A stretch of 64,000 bases of DNA. Source: an uncultured Sphingomonadaceae bacterium (GTDB lineage Bacteria; Pseudomonadota; Alphaproteobacteria; Sphingomonadales; Sphingomonadaceae). The stretch spans positions 809,501-873,500 of the forward strand of contig CANLCX010000001.1 of the NCBI GenBank assembly GCA_947489315.1, read 5' to 3'. Position numbers and translations under genes: made by a program. This document shows, one piece after another, positions 30,990 through 40,269 of this stretch. Within the stretch, counting starts at the first letter, position 1; each line of letters opens with the position of its first letter. Under the pieces are notes generated by a model. The model worked only from the letters and a program-made list of their open reading frames with translations. It did not search any database and was not told the origin of the DNA.

Positions 30990-32159
30990 TTAAAAGCCCT
31001 TTGGGGCTGGGTCGACGACAGTGAAGCTGCCGCTCTTGATCTCTTGTACTTCCAACGCGCGTTCGGAGACGCCATTGCGGCGGAAACGGAAGACGCCGTC
31101 CAGACCGATGAACCCGCCGGAATCGGTCAGCTGATTGATCGGGAAGGGTGTCCCGACTTTCCAGTTCTGTGCCACTTTGACGGTCAACAAGACTGAATCA
31201 TATCCCAGACTAGAGAGCCTGAAGGGTGCGCGGCCATAGCGGCTGCGATATTTGCCGGCATATTGACGGTACAGGCCATCCGAAACACTGGCAAACCAGG
31301 CACCGCGCATCGCGGGAGATCCGGCTAGATTGCTGCTGGTATTCCACAGGTCGGTGCCGAGAATTTTGGCGCTCTCGCTCGCATTTTTGCGAATATAGGG
31401 CGCAGCTTTGATGGCCATGGTGCCATTGTCAGCCACCAGCACAGCATCAAAATCACCATTTTGCGCAAGCTTCTTGGTAGCGGCTTCAACCGAGTTGGAG
31501 TCACGGCTGAAATTCTGGATTGATACTACGGTCCCGCCCACATCTTTAACCGAGCGCAGCAGTGTAGAGGAGGCTCGCTGGCCGTATACACCATTGGGTA
31601 CTAGGGCGGCAAAGCGGTTCATACCCTTTGACTTGGCATAGCCAACCACACGATCAATCGATTGCGAAGGAATGTGACCGAGCAGGAATACGTTATTGCC
31701 GGCAACACCGGCATCATTGGAAAAGCTGAGGATCGGGACGCCTGCCGGGCGGGCGATATTGGCCGTCGCAACAACATTATCGCTGAGCAATGGTCCGATG
31801 ATCAGTTTATTGCCATCGGCAACCGCTTTGCGCGCGGCGGCGGCGGCGCCTTTCGCTGTATCATAATTGGTCATGCGGATATTGCCCGCCTTGGTATCGA
31901 GCAGCGCCATCGTGGTCGCGTTGGCCAAGGATTGCCCGACGCCCGCATTTTTACCGGATAGCGGAACCAATAATGCAATACGATGGTGTGTCTGGTCTGT
32001 CGGCAAACCGCTGGTTACTGGTGGCGGTGTTGGCGTCGGTGTTGGTGTACGCTCGCCGCCGCGCGGCACTACTGTCTCACAACCAGCCAGAAAGATGATC
32101 GAAGCGAGACCGGCATATTTCAACAGGTTGCGCCGTCCGCTTTGAAGGGGTGATTCCAT
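30990..32159 (-). CDS. Penicillin-binding protein activator (LpoA-like lipoprotein)
   Basis: A lipoprotein of about 389 residues. RRNLLKYAGLASIIFLAGC gives a lipobox with Cys, followed by a Thr/Pro linker (TPTPTPTPPP) and a periplasmic-binding-protein fold of the amino-acid receptor type (HHRIALLVPLSGKNAGVGQSL). In gammaproteobacteria the related LpoA activates PBP1A; the alphaproteobacterial role is inferred. ATG 32159 gives a normal signal length and clears the divergent rsmI. ATG 32204 has a better ribosome binding site (GGGAG) but would overlap rsmI. Confidence 0.87.
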   Translation of the reverse strand: MESPLQSGRRNLLKYAGLASIIFLAGCETVVPRGGERTPTPTPTPPPVTSGLPTDQTHHRIALLVPLSGKNAGVGQSLANATTMALLDTKAGNIRMTNYDTAKGAAAAARKAVADGNKLIIGPLLSDNVVATANIARPAGVPILSFSNDAGVAGNNVFLLGHIPSQSIDRVVGYAKSKGMNRFAALVPNGVYGQRASSTLLRSVKDVGGTVVSIQNFSRDSNSVEAATKKLAQNGDFDAVLVADNGTMAIKAAPYIRKNASESAKILGTDLWNTSSNLAGSPAMRGAWFASVSDGLYRQYAGKYRSRYGRAPFRLSSLGYDSVLLTVKVAQNWKVGTPFPINQLTDSGGFIGLDGVFRFRRNGVSERALEVQEIKSGSFTVVDPAPKGF

Positions 32160-32193
32160 TGTTTCACTCTGTCCTACTCGCGATTTATCTGCC

Positions 32194-33051
32194 ATGGCCT
32201 TCATTATGTCTACTCCCATTGAACACGGCCTGTATATCGTCGCGACACCAATCGGCAACCTTGGAGATTTATCGCGCCGCGCCGAAGAAATTCTCGTTGC
32301 CGCCGATCTTGTTTTAGTAGAAGATTCAAGAGTTACCGGTAAGCTTCTGAACTACATCGGTAAAAAGAAGAAAATGGTGGTCTATAATGACCATAAGGGC
32401 TTGGCTGAGCGGCAGGAAATTTTAGCGGCCGTGGGATGTAAAATTGTCGCACTAGTGAGTGACGCGGGTACGCCGCTTATTTCTGATCCCGGTTACAAGC
32501 TAGTGCGCGATGCACAGGCGGCCGGCGCTTACGTTACGACTATCCCCGGACCAAGCGCCGTCATTGCTGCGTTGACCTTGTCAGGTTTGCCCAGCGACCG
32601 GTTTCTGTTCGAAGGCTTTTTGCCCAATAAAACAAAAGCGCGTGGTAAAGTTTTAGAAGAGTTGAAGACGGTGAAGGCGACGTTGATCTTTTATGAAAAT
32701 GGCTCGCGCCTCGGTGCCATGTTGGCGGATGCGCGAGAAAATTTGGGTGACCGGGAAGCCGCCGTGATTCGAGAAATCACCAAAAAATTTGAGGAAACCG
32801 TCACCGGCAGTCTGATCGATCTCGCAGATCGCTATGCGAGTGAGAAACCCAAGGGCGAGATTGTTGTCGTAATCGGTCCGCCCGGAGCCGCAGAACCGGC
32901 TAGCCAAGCTGACATTGAAGCGGCCCTGCATCTGGCGCTGGAAAGGCTACCGGCAGCCAAGGCGGCTGGAGAGGTTGCCCGCGCTTTTGGCGCTGACCGT
33001 AAAGAGCTCTACGATCTGGCCAACCGTTGGAAAGCGGAGGGGCAAAAATGA
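32194..33051 (+). CDS. rsmI: 16S rRNA (cytidine1402-2'-O)-methyltransferase
   Basis: A 285-residue SAM-dependent methylase of the tetrapyrrole-methylase fold. LYIVATPIGNLGDLSRRAEEIL is the RsmI signature, followed by VEDSRVTGKLL, VSDAGTPLISDPGY and PGPSAVIAALTLSGLP. It methylates the ribose of C1402 in 16S rRNA. ATG 32206 (MSTPIEHG) is an alternative start; neither has a clear ribosome binding site. The stop overlaps the yraN start (ATGA). Confidence 0.96.
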   Translation: MAFIMSTPIEHGLYIVATPIGNLGDLSRRAEEILVAADLVLVEDSRVTGKLLNYIGKKKKMVVYNDHKGLAERQEILAAVGCKIVALVSDAGTPLISDPGYKLVRDAQAAGAYVTTIPGPSAVIAALTLSGLPSDRFLFEGFLPNKTKARGKVLEELKTVKATLIFYENGSRLGAMLADARENLGDREAAVIREITKKFEETVTGSLIDLADRYASEKPKGEIVVVIGPPGAAEPASQADIEAALHLALERLPAAKAAGEVARAFGADRKELYDLANRWKAEGQK

Positions 33052-33416
33052 ATCGCCCTGCTGCGAAGAGGGAACGGGCCGAACAACAGGGACGGCGTGC
33101 AGAGAGCATTGCAGCGGGTTGGTTGCGACTCCACGGCTGGCGCATATTGGCACAGCGGGCGCGCACCCCGCGCGGCGAAGTGGATGTTATCGCCAAGCGC
33201 GCGGGCCTGGTCGCTTTTGTCGAAGTGAAAGCGCGAACGAAAATGGAGGATCTGGAAACGGCGATCGACCACCACCGGCTAAAACGCGTCGCGGCTGCGG
33301 TTGAAATTCTCTATCCGGAATATTGTAAAAATGGCGAAGATGCGCGGATTGATGTAATATTGGTTGCGCCGCGCCGCTTGCCGACCCATTTAACCAATGT
33401 CTGGCACGGGTTTTAA
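33048..33416 (+). CDS. yraN: YraN family (UPF0102) endonuclease-like protein
   Basis: This 122-residue protein has the YraN pattern: ERAEQQGRRAESIAAGWLRLHGWRIL, then RGEVDVIAKRAGLVAFVEVKART with the Asp and Glu-x-Lys of an endonuclease-like fold. Biochemical function is unknown. ATG 33048 overlaps the rsmI stop and lies behind GGAGGGG, so it is preferred to the in-frame ATG 33027. rsmI-yraN-gshB is a common alphaproteobacterial order. Confidence 0.93.
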   Translation: MNRPAAKRERAEQQGRRAESIAAGWLRLHGWRILAQRARTPRGEVDVIAKRAGLVAFVEVKARTKMEDLETAIDHHRLKRVAAAVEILYPEYCKNGEDARIDVILVAPRRLPTHLTNVWHGF

Positions 33417-33451
33417 TCCTGCCAATCCCAACCACGTGAGAAAGCGCCTCT

Positions 33452-34399
33452 ATGACCCTGAAAATTGCCATGCAAATGGACCCTATGGAAACAGTCAATA
33501 TTGGCGGCGACAGTAGCTTCGCGCTGATGATCGCGGCGCAGAAGCGCGGCCACCGGCTTTATCATTATGATGTCAAAGACCTGACCTATCTGGCCGGCCG
33601 CCTTACCACGCTCGCGCATCCGGTGCATGTGCAGCAGGTCGAAGGCGATCATTATGAATTTGGCGAACAGGTGCGGTTGGACCTCGGCAGCGATATAGAT
33701 GTCGTGCTGATGCGGCAGGACCCGCCCTTTGATGTTGGCTACATTACGGCCACCCATTTGCTCGAACGGATTGAGGGCGAGACGCTGGTGGTCAACAATC
33801 CGGTATCTGTGCGTAATGCGCCAGAGAAAGTCTATGTGCTCGATTACGCCAAATATATGCCGCCGACATTGGTCAGTCGAAACATCGATGAAATCCGTGC
33901 GTTTCAAGCCGAACATGGCGGCATTGTCGTCAAACCTCTGCACGGCAATGGCGGCAAAGCAATCTTTCTGGTGCCAGAAGATGGCAGCAATCTGAGCGCT
34001 TTAATCGAAGTTTTTAACCAGACTTGGCCAGAGCCGCATATGGTTCAACCCTTTCTTCCTGAGGTGCAAGAAGGCGACAAACGTATCGTCTTGGTGGACG
34101 GCGAGGTGGCTGGCGCGATCAACCGCAAGCCCGGCAAAGGCGAGTTTCGCTCCAACCTGGCGCAAGGCGGCTATGCCGAGGCGGCAGGACTAACCGACCG
34201 CGAAAAAGAAATTTGCGCGGCTATGGGGCCGGATCTGAAACGGCTGGGATTGCTGTTTGTCGGTATAGACGTGATCGGCGGCAAATGGCTGACCGAGATT
34301 AATGTGACCTCGCCGACGGGGATTGTGGCGATTGATAAGTTTAATGGCACCGATACGTCGGGGATGATCTGGGATGCTATTGAGGGGCGGCTGGCGTGA
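33452..34399 (+). CDS. gshB: Glutathione synthetase
   Basis: A 315-residue ATP-grasp ligase that joins gamma-glutamylcysteine and glycine. Visible are the N-terminal LKIAMQMDPMETVNIGGDSSFALM, DVVLMRQDPPFDVGYI, the ATP-binding GGIVVKPLHGNGGKAIF, and the metal/ATP motif LTEINVTSPTGI. Length is normal. It is 35 bases downstream of yraN. Confidence 0.97.
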   Translation: MTLKIAMQMDPMETVNIGGDSSFALMIAAQKRGHRLYHYDVKDLTYLAGRLTTLAHPVHVQQVEGDHYEFGEQVRLDLGSDIDVVLMRQDPPFDVGYITATHLLERIEGETLVVNNPVSVRNAPEKVYVLDYAKYMPPTLVSRNIDEIRAFQAEHGGIVVKPLHGNGGKAIFLVPEDGSNLSALIEVFNQTWPEPHMVQPFLPEVQEGDKRIVLVDGEVAGAINRKPGKGEFRSNLAQGGYAEAAGLTDREKEICAAMGPDLKRLGLLFVGIDVIGGKWLTEINVTSPTGIVAIDKFNGTDTSGMIWDAIEGRLA

Positions 34400-34498
34400 A
34401 TTAGAAATACCTGCTTTGTCCCGAAACGGACATTAACTTGCTTTCTTGCTTCGCGTCGGAAATGGCCTCAACGTTGACCTATCGTGGCCATAACTGAC

Positions 34499-36298
34499 TC
34501 AAAGTTCATCACATAGCGTATAAGTTGGCTCTGTCGCTGCTCGCCCTTTGACCTGAATATCGGCTACTTTCCTGAAAGCCAAAGACGGTGCCGCGCTGAC
34601 AGTAGCCTGACCAACCAAGATGTCGACGGCCTGTTCTTCACACTGGCCTTCTAGGCGCGAGGCCAGGTTGACGGCATCGCCCAGAACCGAATAATCGAAC
34701 CGACGATCCGATCCCATATTTCCGACCACGCAGGTTCCGGTGTTGATGCCGATGCCCATCCGGATGACCGGAACATTGGCTCCCGCGGGCAGCATCGTCT
34801 GGATTTTGCGATTAATATTCTCCATTTCCGCTAGCATCTCGCGCGCCGCTTCCAGCGCGTGCAAGGCATGGTCGGGATCATCAAGCGGTGCGTTCCAGAA
34901 GGCCATTACGCAATCGCCTATATATTTGTCGATCGTGCCGCCATGCCGAAGGATGATGTTGGACAGCGGAGTAAGGATCGCATTGATCATCCGCGTCAAC
35001 CCTTGTGGATCGTTCTGCATCGCTTCTGAAATGGAGGTGAAGCCACGAATGTCGGAGAACAGGATTGTTAGCTCGCGGCTGACCCCGCCCAGATTAAGCA
35101 GGCTTGGATCATCAGCAATTTTCTGGACCATTTCCGGCGCGAGATACTGACCGAAGGCAGTTTGTACTTCGCGGCCGCGTTTCTGTTCGCCAGCAAAATC
35201 GCGTGTGGCAATCGCAGCCACACCCAGTATCAGCGCGGCTGACGGGGCCACCGGGCCAATCCAGAAACGCCCATATTGGAGCAATAGCCAGCAACTGCCA
35301 ATGATAGCGAGTAGCGCCAATGCCAGCAGCAATGCCTTCTTCACAGGCTCTTTGGGTCCGGAAACCAGCAGCGCGAGCGCGGCGGCGAGGGCAACAAACA
35401 CAAGCGACAGCCAGCGCGACGATTGCTCGATCGAAAGCCCTGTGCGCAGATTGTCAAAAATCGTCGCCTGGACTTCAATCCCCGGGGTCAACTGGAGCGA
35501 GCGTAATGTATAGGCGGTTTCAAACGCATCAATCCCGCCTGCCGCGACATCGGCATTGGTCTGCAATGCAAAGCCGATCACCACGATCTGATCCTTAAGA
35601 TAGTCAGGCGGCAGATAGGCCGCAGGGTCGAGCGCCTGATAATAGGAGATCGTCGGATAGCTCCCTGCTGGACCAAAATGCTGGATCCGGCGGCGGTTTT
35701 GGTTCTCCGGCACATCCTCCCCGGTTGTCATCTCGAGCAGCTCGACCATGAAACCATCCCGATAGAGCGGCATGTTGCGCAGCACACCGTCGCCATCCAT
35801 CGACAGGCTTGCGACACCGGAGCGCGCGCCTGCTTCGATCAGTTCAGGCAAAGGTTCTGTTCGCACCAACGTAGTGCCATAGGGCCGTTCGATCAGACTT
35901 TCATCGGCGGCAAGAACTATATCGGGGCCCATCGCATCCACCAGCGCTTGATCCTGCGCATCATCGGCCGGTTCGGCAAAGACCACGTCAAAGGCAATGG
36001 CTTTTGTCCCTGCCTTGCGCAGTTGACGGATGAGCTCAGCATGTTGCGAACGCGGCCATGGCCATTGCTGCCCGATGGCATCCATGCTGGGTTCGTCAAT
36101 AGCGATCAGGGTGATGCCGGGTTGCGCTGGCAGTGCCGGCTTGGCCGTCGACAAATAGTCAAAGCTGCGTCCATCCAGATCGCGCATGATCGTGGTCAGG
36201 CTGAGCAAGCCGACCAATAAGGCGACTACCGCGACCACTATCACCCCAGACAGGCTGCGACGCGGCGAAAGCCTGTCCGTTATACCGGGCGCGGCCAT
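34499..36298 (-). CDS. CHASE2-domain adenylate cyclase
   Basis: A 599-residue membrane protein. One N-terminal membrane segment (GVIVVAVVALLVGLLSL) is followed by a periplasmic CHASE2 sensor domain (about 45-310), three membrane segments (about 315-385) and a class III cyclase domain. The metal Asp are in FSDIRGFTSI and YIGDCVMAFW. The Lys before YIGD and Ser in YSVLGDAVN fit ATP rather than GTP as substrate. Start and upstream stop overlap (TAATG at 36296-36300), so it is coupled to the FecR/TPR gene. It probably makes cAMP in response to an envelope signal passed by that partner. Confidence 0.92.
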   Translation of the reverse strand: MAAPGITDRLSPRRSLSGVIVVAVVALLVGLLSLTTIMRDLDGRSFDYLSTAKPALPAQPGITLIAIDEPSMDAIGQQWPWPRSQHAELIRQLRKAGTKAIAFDVVFAEPADDAQDQALVDAMGPDIVLAADESLIERPYGTTLVRTEPLPELIEAGARSGVASLSMDGDGVLRNMPLYRDGFMVELLEMTTGEDVPENQNRRRIQHFGPAGSYPTISYYQALDPAAYLPPDYLKDQIVVIGFALQTNADVAAGGIDAFETAYTLRSLQLTPGIEVQATIFDNLRTGLSIEQSSRWLSLVFVALAAALALLVSGPKEPVKKALLLALALLAIIGSCWLLLQYGRFWIGPVAPSAALILGVAAIATRDFAGEQKRGREVQTAFGQYLAPEMVQKIADDPSLLNLGGVSRELTILFSDIRGFTSISEAMQNDPQGLTRMINAILTPLSNIILRHGGTIDKYIGDCVMAFWNAPLDDPDHALHALEAAREMLAEMENINRKIQTMLPAGANVPVIRMGIGINTGTCVVGNMGSDRRFDYSVLGDAVNLASRLEGQCEEQAVDILVGQATVSAAPSLAFRKVADIQVKGRAATEPTYTLCDEL

Positions 36299-39200
36299 TA
36301 AAAACGGACCTTTGCGCCAGCGACTACGGTGAATCGCGGTGCAGCGACATCCGTGGCTGAATCATAGCGCTTGTCGAGCAAGTTGAGCAGCGAAAGATTC
36401 AGCGCCAATCGCCGATCCAGTGGCTCCCACTCCAACCGTGCATCCACCAGCGCTACATTTTCGGTCGGCAGGCCCAGATCATCGTCCTGACCGCCGATGT
36501 AACTGCCGGACAATGTTGCTTTGAGCCGGATGGGTGCTGGCAGGCTCCACACTAGCGAAGCCCGCGCAAAATGGCCCGGGACGAAGGGCAGCTGGTCACC
36601 CACTTCATATGTGCAACCGAAGGTGAATCCCAAATCTGCCGTAGCGCAACCAAAGCTTGGCCCAATCGCTTGGTTGACGTTGTCGCCAGATACGAAACTG
36701 CCCTCAATCGCGCTGTCGGTATAGGCATAGGAGGCTCGCAGCCCGATATTGCCACTCAGCCATAAATTGGCTTCGCCGCTAATGCGTTTAACCGATACCG
36801 GGAACCCGGTAATGTCTACTGGCAGGTCGGGAATGGCATATAGCACCGCTTCTAATTGCTGGTCCTGATATTCGACACTCGTGAACAGGCGATCAGACCA
36901 TTCGGCATCCCAGCGAACAATCAGACTGTCATTGCGGCTTTCCCGAAAGCTGGGTACTGAATTGGCCTGCAACCCGACCACGGCAGCCGGGCGGAAGCTA
37001 AAATCGAACAACCCCCGGCTTTGACGCAAGAAAGCGGCGCGGAGCCAATGGCCTTCTATCGGCTCATAGGAAGCCCCAAACCGAAAGTTGAGCGGATAGC
37101 GGGTATCACCGCCAATCGTGCGAGCAATCACTTCGAGCTGCCCCTGCAGAACCAGAGGCTCTATCGGATGGTAGCGCAAATCAATATAGCCGCGCCCTTC
37201 GGTTGTTCGCAAATCAAAGCGGGCTGGCGTAACGCCGGGGTCGGCAATGCCCTGTTCGAAATCAAAGGCTGTGTTCAATTCCTGCGTCCGCACGTCGCTC
37301 CACTCCCCGCCGATCCGCATATCCAACGGGCCAAAGCCTTTGGCATAATTGACGCTAAGATAACTGAAGGTGCCGCGGCTTTGCGACAATTGGTCAGCAA
37401 AAGGCCGCGTGCTGGAGATGTCGAGCGTTATAACGTTTAGCTGTGACCTGCCGAAGCCGCCTCCAATGGTCAACTGATCGCGATAGCCAAATTCGTGATT
37501 ATACAATCCGAACAGGAAATTCCTTTCGGTTTCGCGGTCTTCTTCGAGGTCAAATCTGCCATCTTGAATGCCAATGATATTGGATTCCGACAAGCTGCTG
37601 TCGCGGTTCAACTCACCATTCAGAACCAGGCTATCAGACGGGGTGAGTTCCAGCCCGACATAGCTGCTGAAAAACCAATTATCCGCGCCGCGCCGCCGTG
37701 AGAACGGACTAAGATCAGGCCGCCGGCGACTATCCGAAATATCGGTATAATTACCGCGTATCCAGATCGCTGTTGGAATGGGCGCATCAAAAATTGTGTC
37801 GAGACCACCGTTTAATGTTTGTTCGTTGCGCAGACTTTCATCGAGAATGTCAACGCCAACAAAGGGCTCGATGAAATTACCATTGTCGAACCGCAAGCGC
37901 CGCTTGGAACTGGCGACGCTGAGAGGGTCGAGCGCCACGCCTTGCAGGAAGCTCGAGAGCGCTTCAAAGCTTTCGCCTTGCTCACTGCCATTCTCCGCCT
38001 CTTGGGCATTGTAGCTACCATCGGCATTGCGGATCAGGAACGGGCCAGGAGTCTGGTTGATCGCCTGATCGAAATAGCTGGATGGCGTGAAGCTATCGAA
38101 TACACGGTCGGCATAATAGCGGCCCCAGCCTTCCAGATCGAGGAAGCGGAAGGCTTGGGAAACAAGGCTGCCGGTTTCGCGATTTTCCGACAGATTGACA
38201 TATTCGCCGCCGCGCGCGCGATAGCGGTTCAAAGCCTCGCGCGCATTCAGGATCGCATCGTCGGCCGCGAAATCTTGCAAAGCGACGCCGGTACGAGCCA
38301 GCGCGATGGCGGGATTAAACGGGTCAAGCCGGTCGGCGGCATCAAATTGCTGCCCGGCCAGATCCGTCTCACCCATTTCATGATGAACCTGTGCAAGCCC
38401 GAGAAAACCCTCTCCATAGTCGGGATTATGCGCCGAGGCGGCGAGAGATGCCGCCAAAGCCTCATCCAGCCGGTCCTTGCGGCGCCAATATTGGGCTAGC
38501 GCATTGCCCGCCAGCGCATTGCCCAGGTCCATCTCCAGCGCTTTGTCAATTTCCGCCTTTGCAGCCGATAATCTATTCTGCTTGAGCAATATTTCTGCGC
38601 GCAGGCTGACCAGTTCGGCATCATAGGGTCGCGCTGCCAGCGCGCTTTCCACAAGGGCGCCGGCTTCTTTCAAACCGCCAATCGCCATCCAGTTTCTCGC
38701 CTGCGATTTCTGGGCAAGGAAATTCTCCGGATCGGCCAGAAGGATCGGCTGGACAAGATCGCGTGCCGCCTTTGGTCTGCCACCATAATCGCGCAGCAAA
38801 TTGGCTTCGCCGATCGCCAGCATATCATCGTCAGGAAAGGCGGCGCGTGCGGCAGCCATGGTCGCGATGGCCGCGTCGGGTTCGCCCAGCAAAGCTTCCA
38901 CATCCGCCTTAGCCTGATAAAGCGGCGCTGCGTCCGGAAAATTCTTGAGACCTTTGTCCGCACTGGCTTTCGCGGCACGCAGATCACCTTCATATGCGGC
39001 AATCAGGGTGAGCGCGAGATAGCTCTCAGCGGTTTGGTCGAGCATGGGCGGAGCAGGTTCTTCTCCCTGCTGCATAGCAGCGACATATCCACCATATACA
39101 CCCGCCGCACTATCAGCCGGATTGTCGGATCGCGCCAGCTCGCCAAAAAGGCGAGACGCGGTTTGCCAGTTGCCGCCTGCGGCAGACCGCCGCGCGCTAA

Positions 39201-39864
39201 CGAAGGTATCGCTATCACTATCCAGCAAATCCAGCCCGCTGGCCAGATTAACAAAATAGAGCATCTGTTCGCGTCCGGTTGGGTTTACCAGCACGGTCCG
39301 TGTCGGTGCCTGACCGAGCAAGACCGTTGCTGCCTGACCGGATTGAACAGTCAGCGAACCAGCTTCATTCGACAGTTCGACCGTGCCTGAAAAAACTTGC
39401 AACTGGCTGGAATTCTGATCGGCATCAATTGCCCATTCCGTCCCCCGGATAGCAGCCGTTGCAGACGGCGTTTCAATCGAGAGGTTGCTGCGCTTGCGCG
39501 GACTACGACCCCATGCCCGTCCCCGTTGAAGAGATAAGGTGGAGGGCCCGCTTTTGCTGACCTGGCGCACGACCATGACCGAGTTCCGGCCCAACCGCAC
39601 TTGAGTGCCGTCGGTAAAAACGATGGCCAGAGTACCCGCGGCTCTGGTCCGCAAAACATCTCCTGCTTTTAGATCCTGTTGGACCACCGCCCTTTGCCAA
39701 ATTTTGCGCGGACGTAAGGTCGCCTGCTCGCCGCCCTTGGTCGCCGTGATCTTTCCGGACAGTGGAGCTGCGCGCTTTAATGGCTGCGCGTCGATTGCTT
39801 CTGGGAAGACAATTTGCGCGAACAGCACGATCAGAAAAATGGACGAAGTTTTCGGCAGTTTCAC
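36298..39864 (-). CDS. FecR-TPR-outer membrane beta-barrel protein
   Basis: A protein of 1188 residues with a signal peptide (FLIVLFAQIVFPEAIDA) and a FecR domain at about 35-195 (DVLRTRAAGTLAIVFTDG, ATAAIRGTEWAID). A TPR-rich helical region runs from about 225 to 560. The last 500-600 residues alternate strands and end ...TVVAGAKVRF, the terminal Phe typical of outer-membrane barrels. The layout suggests one protein spanning outer membrane and periplasm, with the periplasmic part able to touch the CHASE2 domain of the coupled cyclase. Ligand unknown. A perfect 14-bp palindrome lies 155 bases upstream. Confidence 0.85.
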   Translation of the reverse strand: MKLPKTSSIFLIVLFAQIVFPEAIDAQPLKRAAPLSGKITATKGGEQATLRPRKIWQRAVVQQDLKAGDVLRTRAAGTLAIVFTDGTQVRLGRNSVMVVRQVSKSGPSTLSLQRGRAWGRSPRKRSNLSIETPSATAAIRGTEWAIDADQNSSQLQVFSGTVELSNEAGSLTVQSGQAATVLLGQAPTRTVLVNPTGREQMLYFVNLASGLDLLDSDSDTFVSARRSAAGGNWQTASRLFGELARSDNPADSAAGVYGGYVAAMQQGEEPAPPMLDQTAESYLALTLIAAYEGDLRAAKASADKGLKNFPDAAPLYQAKADVEALLGEPDAAIATMAAARAAFPDDDMLAIGEANLLRDYGGRPKAARDLVQPILLADPENFLAQKSQARNWMAIGGLKEAGALVESALAARPYDAELVSLRAEILLKQNRLSAAKAEIDKALEMDLGNALAGNALAQYWRRKDRLDEALAASLAASAHNPDYGEGFLGLAQVHHEMGETDLAGQQFDAADRLDPFNPAIALARTGVALQDFAADDAILNAREALNRYRARGGEYVNLSENRETGSLVSQAFRFLDLEGWGRYYADRVFDSFTPSSYFDQAINQTPGPFLIRNADGSYNAQEAENGSEQGESFEALSSFLQGVALDPLSVASSKRRLRFDNGNFIEPFVGVDILDESLRNEQTLNGGLDTIFDAPIPTAIWIRGNYTDISDSRRRPDLSPFSRRRGADNWFFSSYVGLELTPSDSLVLNGELNRDSSLSESNIIGIQDGRFDLEEDRETERNFLFGLYNHEFGYRDQLTIGGGFGRSQLNVITLDISSTRPFADQLSQSRGTFSYLSVNYAKGFGPLDMRIGGEWSDVRTQELNTAFDFEQGIADPGVTPARFDLRTTEGRGYIDLRYHPIEPLVLQGQLEVIARTIGGDTRYPLNFRFGASYEPIEGHWLRAAFLRQSRGLFDFSFRPAAVVGLQANSVPSFRESRNDSLIVRWDAEWSDRLFTSVEYQDQQLEAVLYAIPDLPVDITGFPVSVKRISGEANLWLSGNIGLRASYAYTDSAIEGSFVSGDNVNQAIGPSFGCATADLGFTFGCTYEVGDQLPFVPGHFARASLVWSLPAPIRLKATLSGSYIGGQDDDLGLPTENVALVDARLEWEPLDRRLALNLSLLNLLDKRYDSATDVAAPRFTVVAGAKVRF

Positions 39865-40000
39865 GATCTTTTATTGCCCCTAGATCCAGTGAATTCCCTC
39901 TGTGCTTGGCGGCATTGCGCGCATTTTGCAATGACCGATGTTCGGCTCGGGAACGTTATTTGTCACCAAAGCAATAATGTGTTGAAAAATCGTATCTTTT

Positions 40001-40144
40001 TTAGGCATCGCAATTTAGCAACGCTAGCGTTGGGGCGACTTTATGCCAATAGCACAGACATGCCTCCCCACTCAGAACATCGCTTGGATATAAGTAGATA
40101 ACGGCAATAGTAGGACTGATGATTAAGCTGTGCCGAACGAGCAT
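40001..40144 (-). CDS. Candidate small protein or leader (47 aa)
   Basis: ATG 40144 lies 6 bases after a perfect AGGAG (40151-40155). It opens a 47-codon frame beginning MLVRHSLIISPTIAVIYLY and ending LLNCDA. It stands 136 bases upstream of the FecR/TPR gene on the same strand. Codon use is not clearly that of a gene and no family is recognised. The rest of the 405-bp gap (39865-40269) holds the palindrome at 40019-40032 and nothing else I can name. Confidence 0.3.
   Translation of the reverse strand: MLVRHSLIISPTIAVIYLYPSDVLSGEACLCYWHKVAPTLALLNCDA
40019..40032. promoter_or_regulatory. Perfect 14-bp palindrome upstream of the FecR/TPR gene
   Basis: CAACGCTAGCGTTG equals its own reverse complement. 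It lies in the long gap ahead of the FecR/TPR/cyclase operon, and also inside the candidate small frame. It may be an operator; no protein can be assigned. Confidence 0.4.
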
Positions 40145-40269
40145 AGAATTCTCCTAGCCTGATCCTGAAGAGTCCTTTGCTATTTGTCTGTGGTTTGTAT
40201 GATAGAGATTTCATATCCTCCGATGGTCACAAAGACTATGATAGCAGTTCTTTCAGCGAGAACCTTTGC

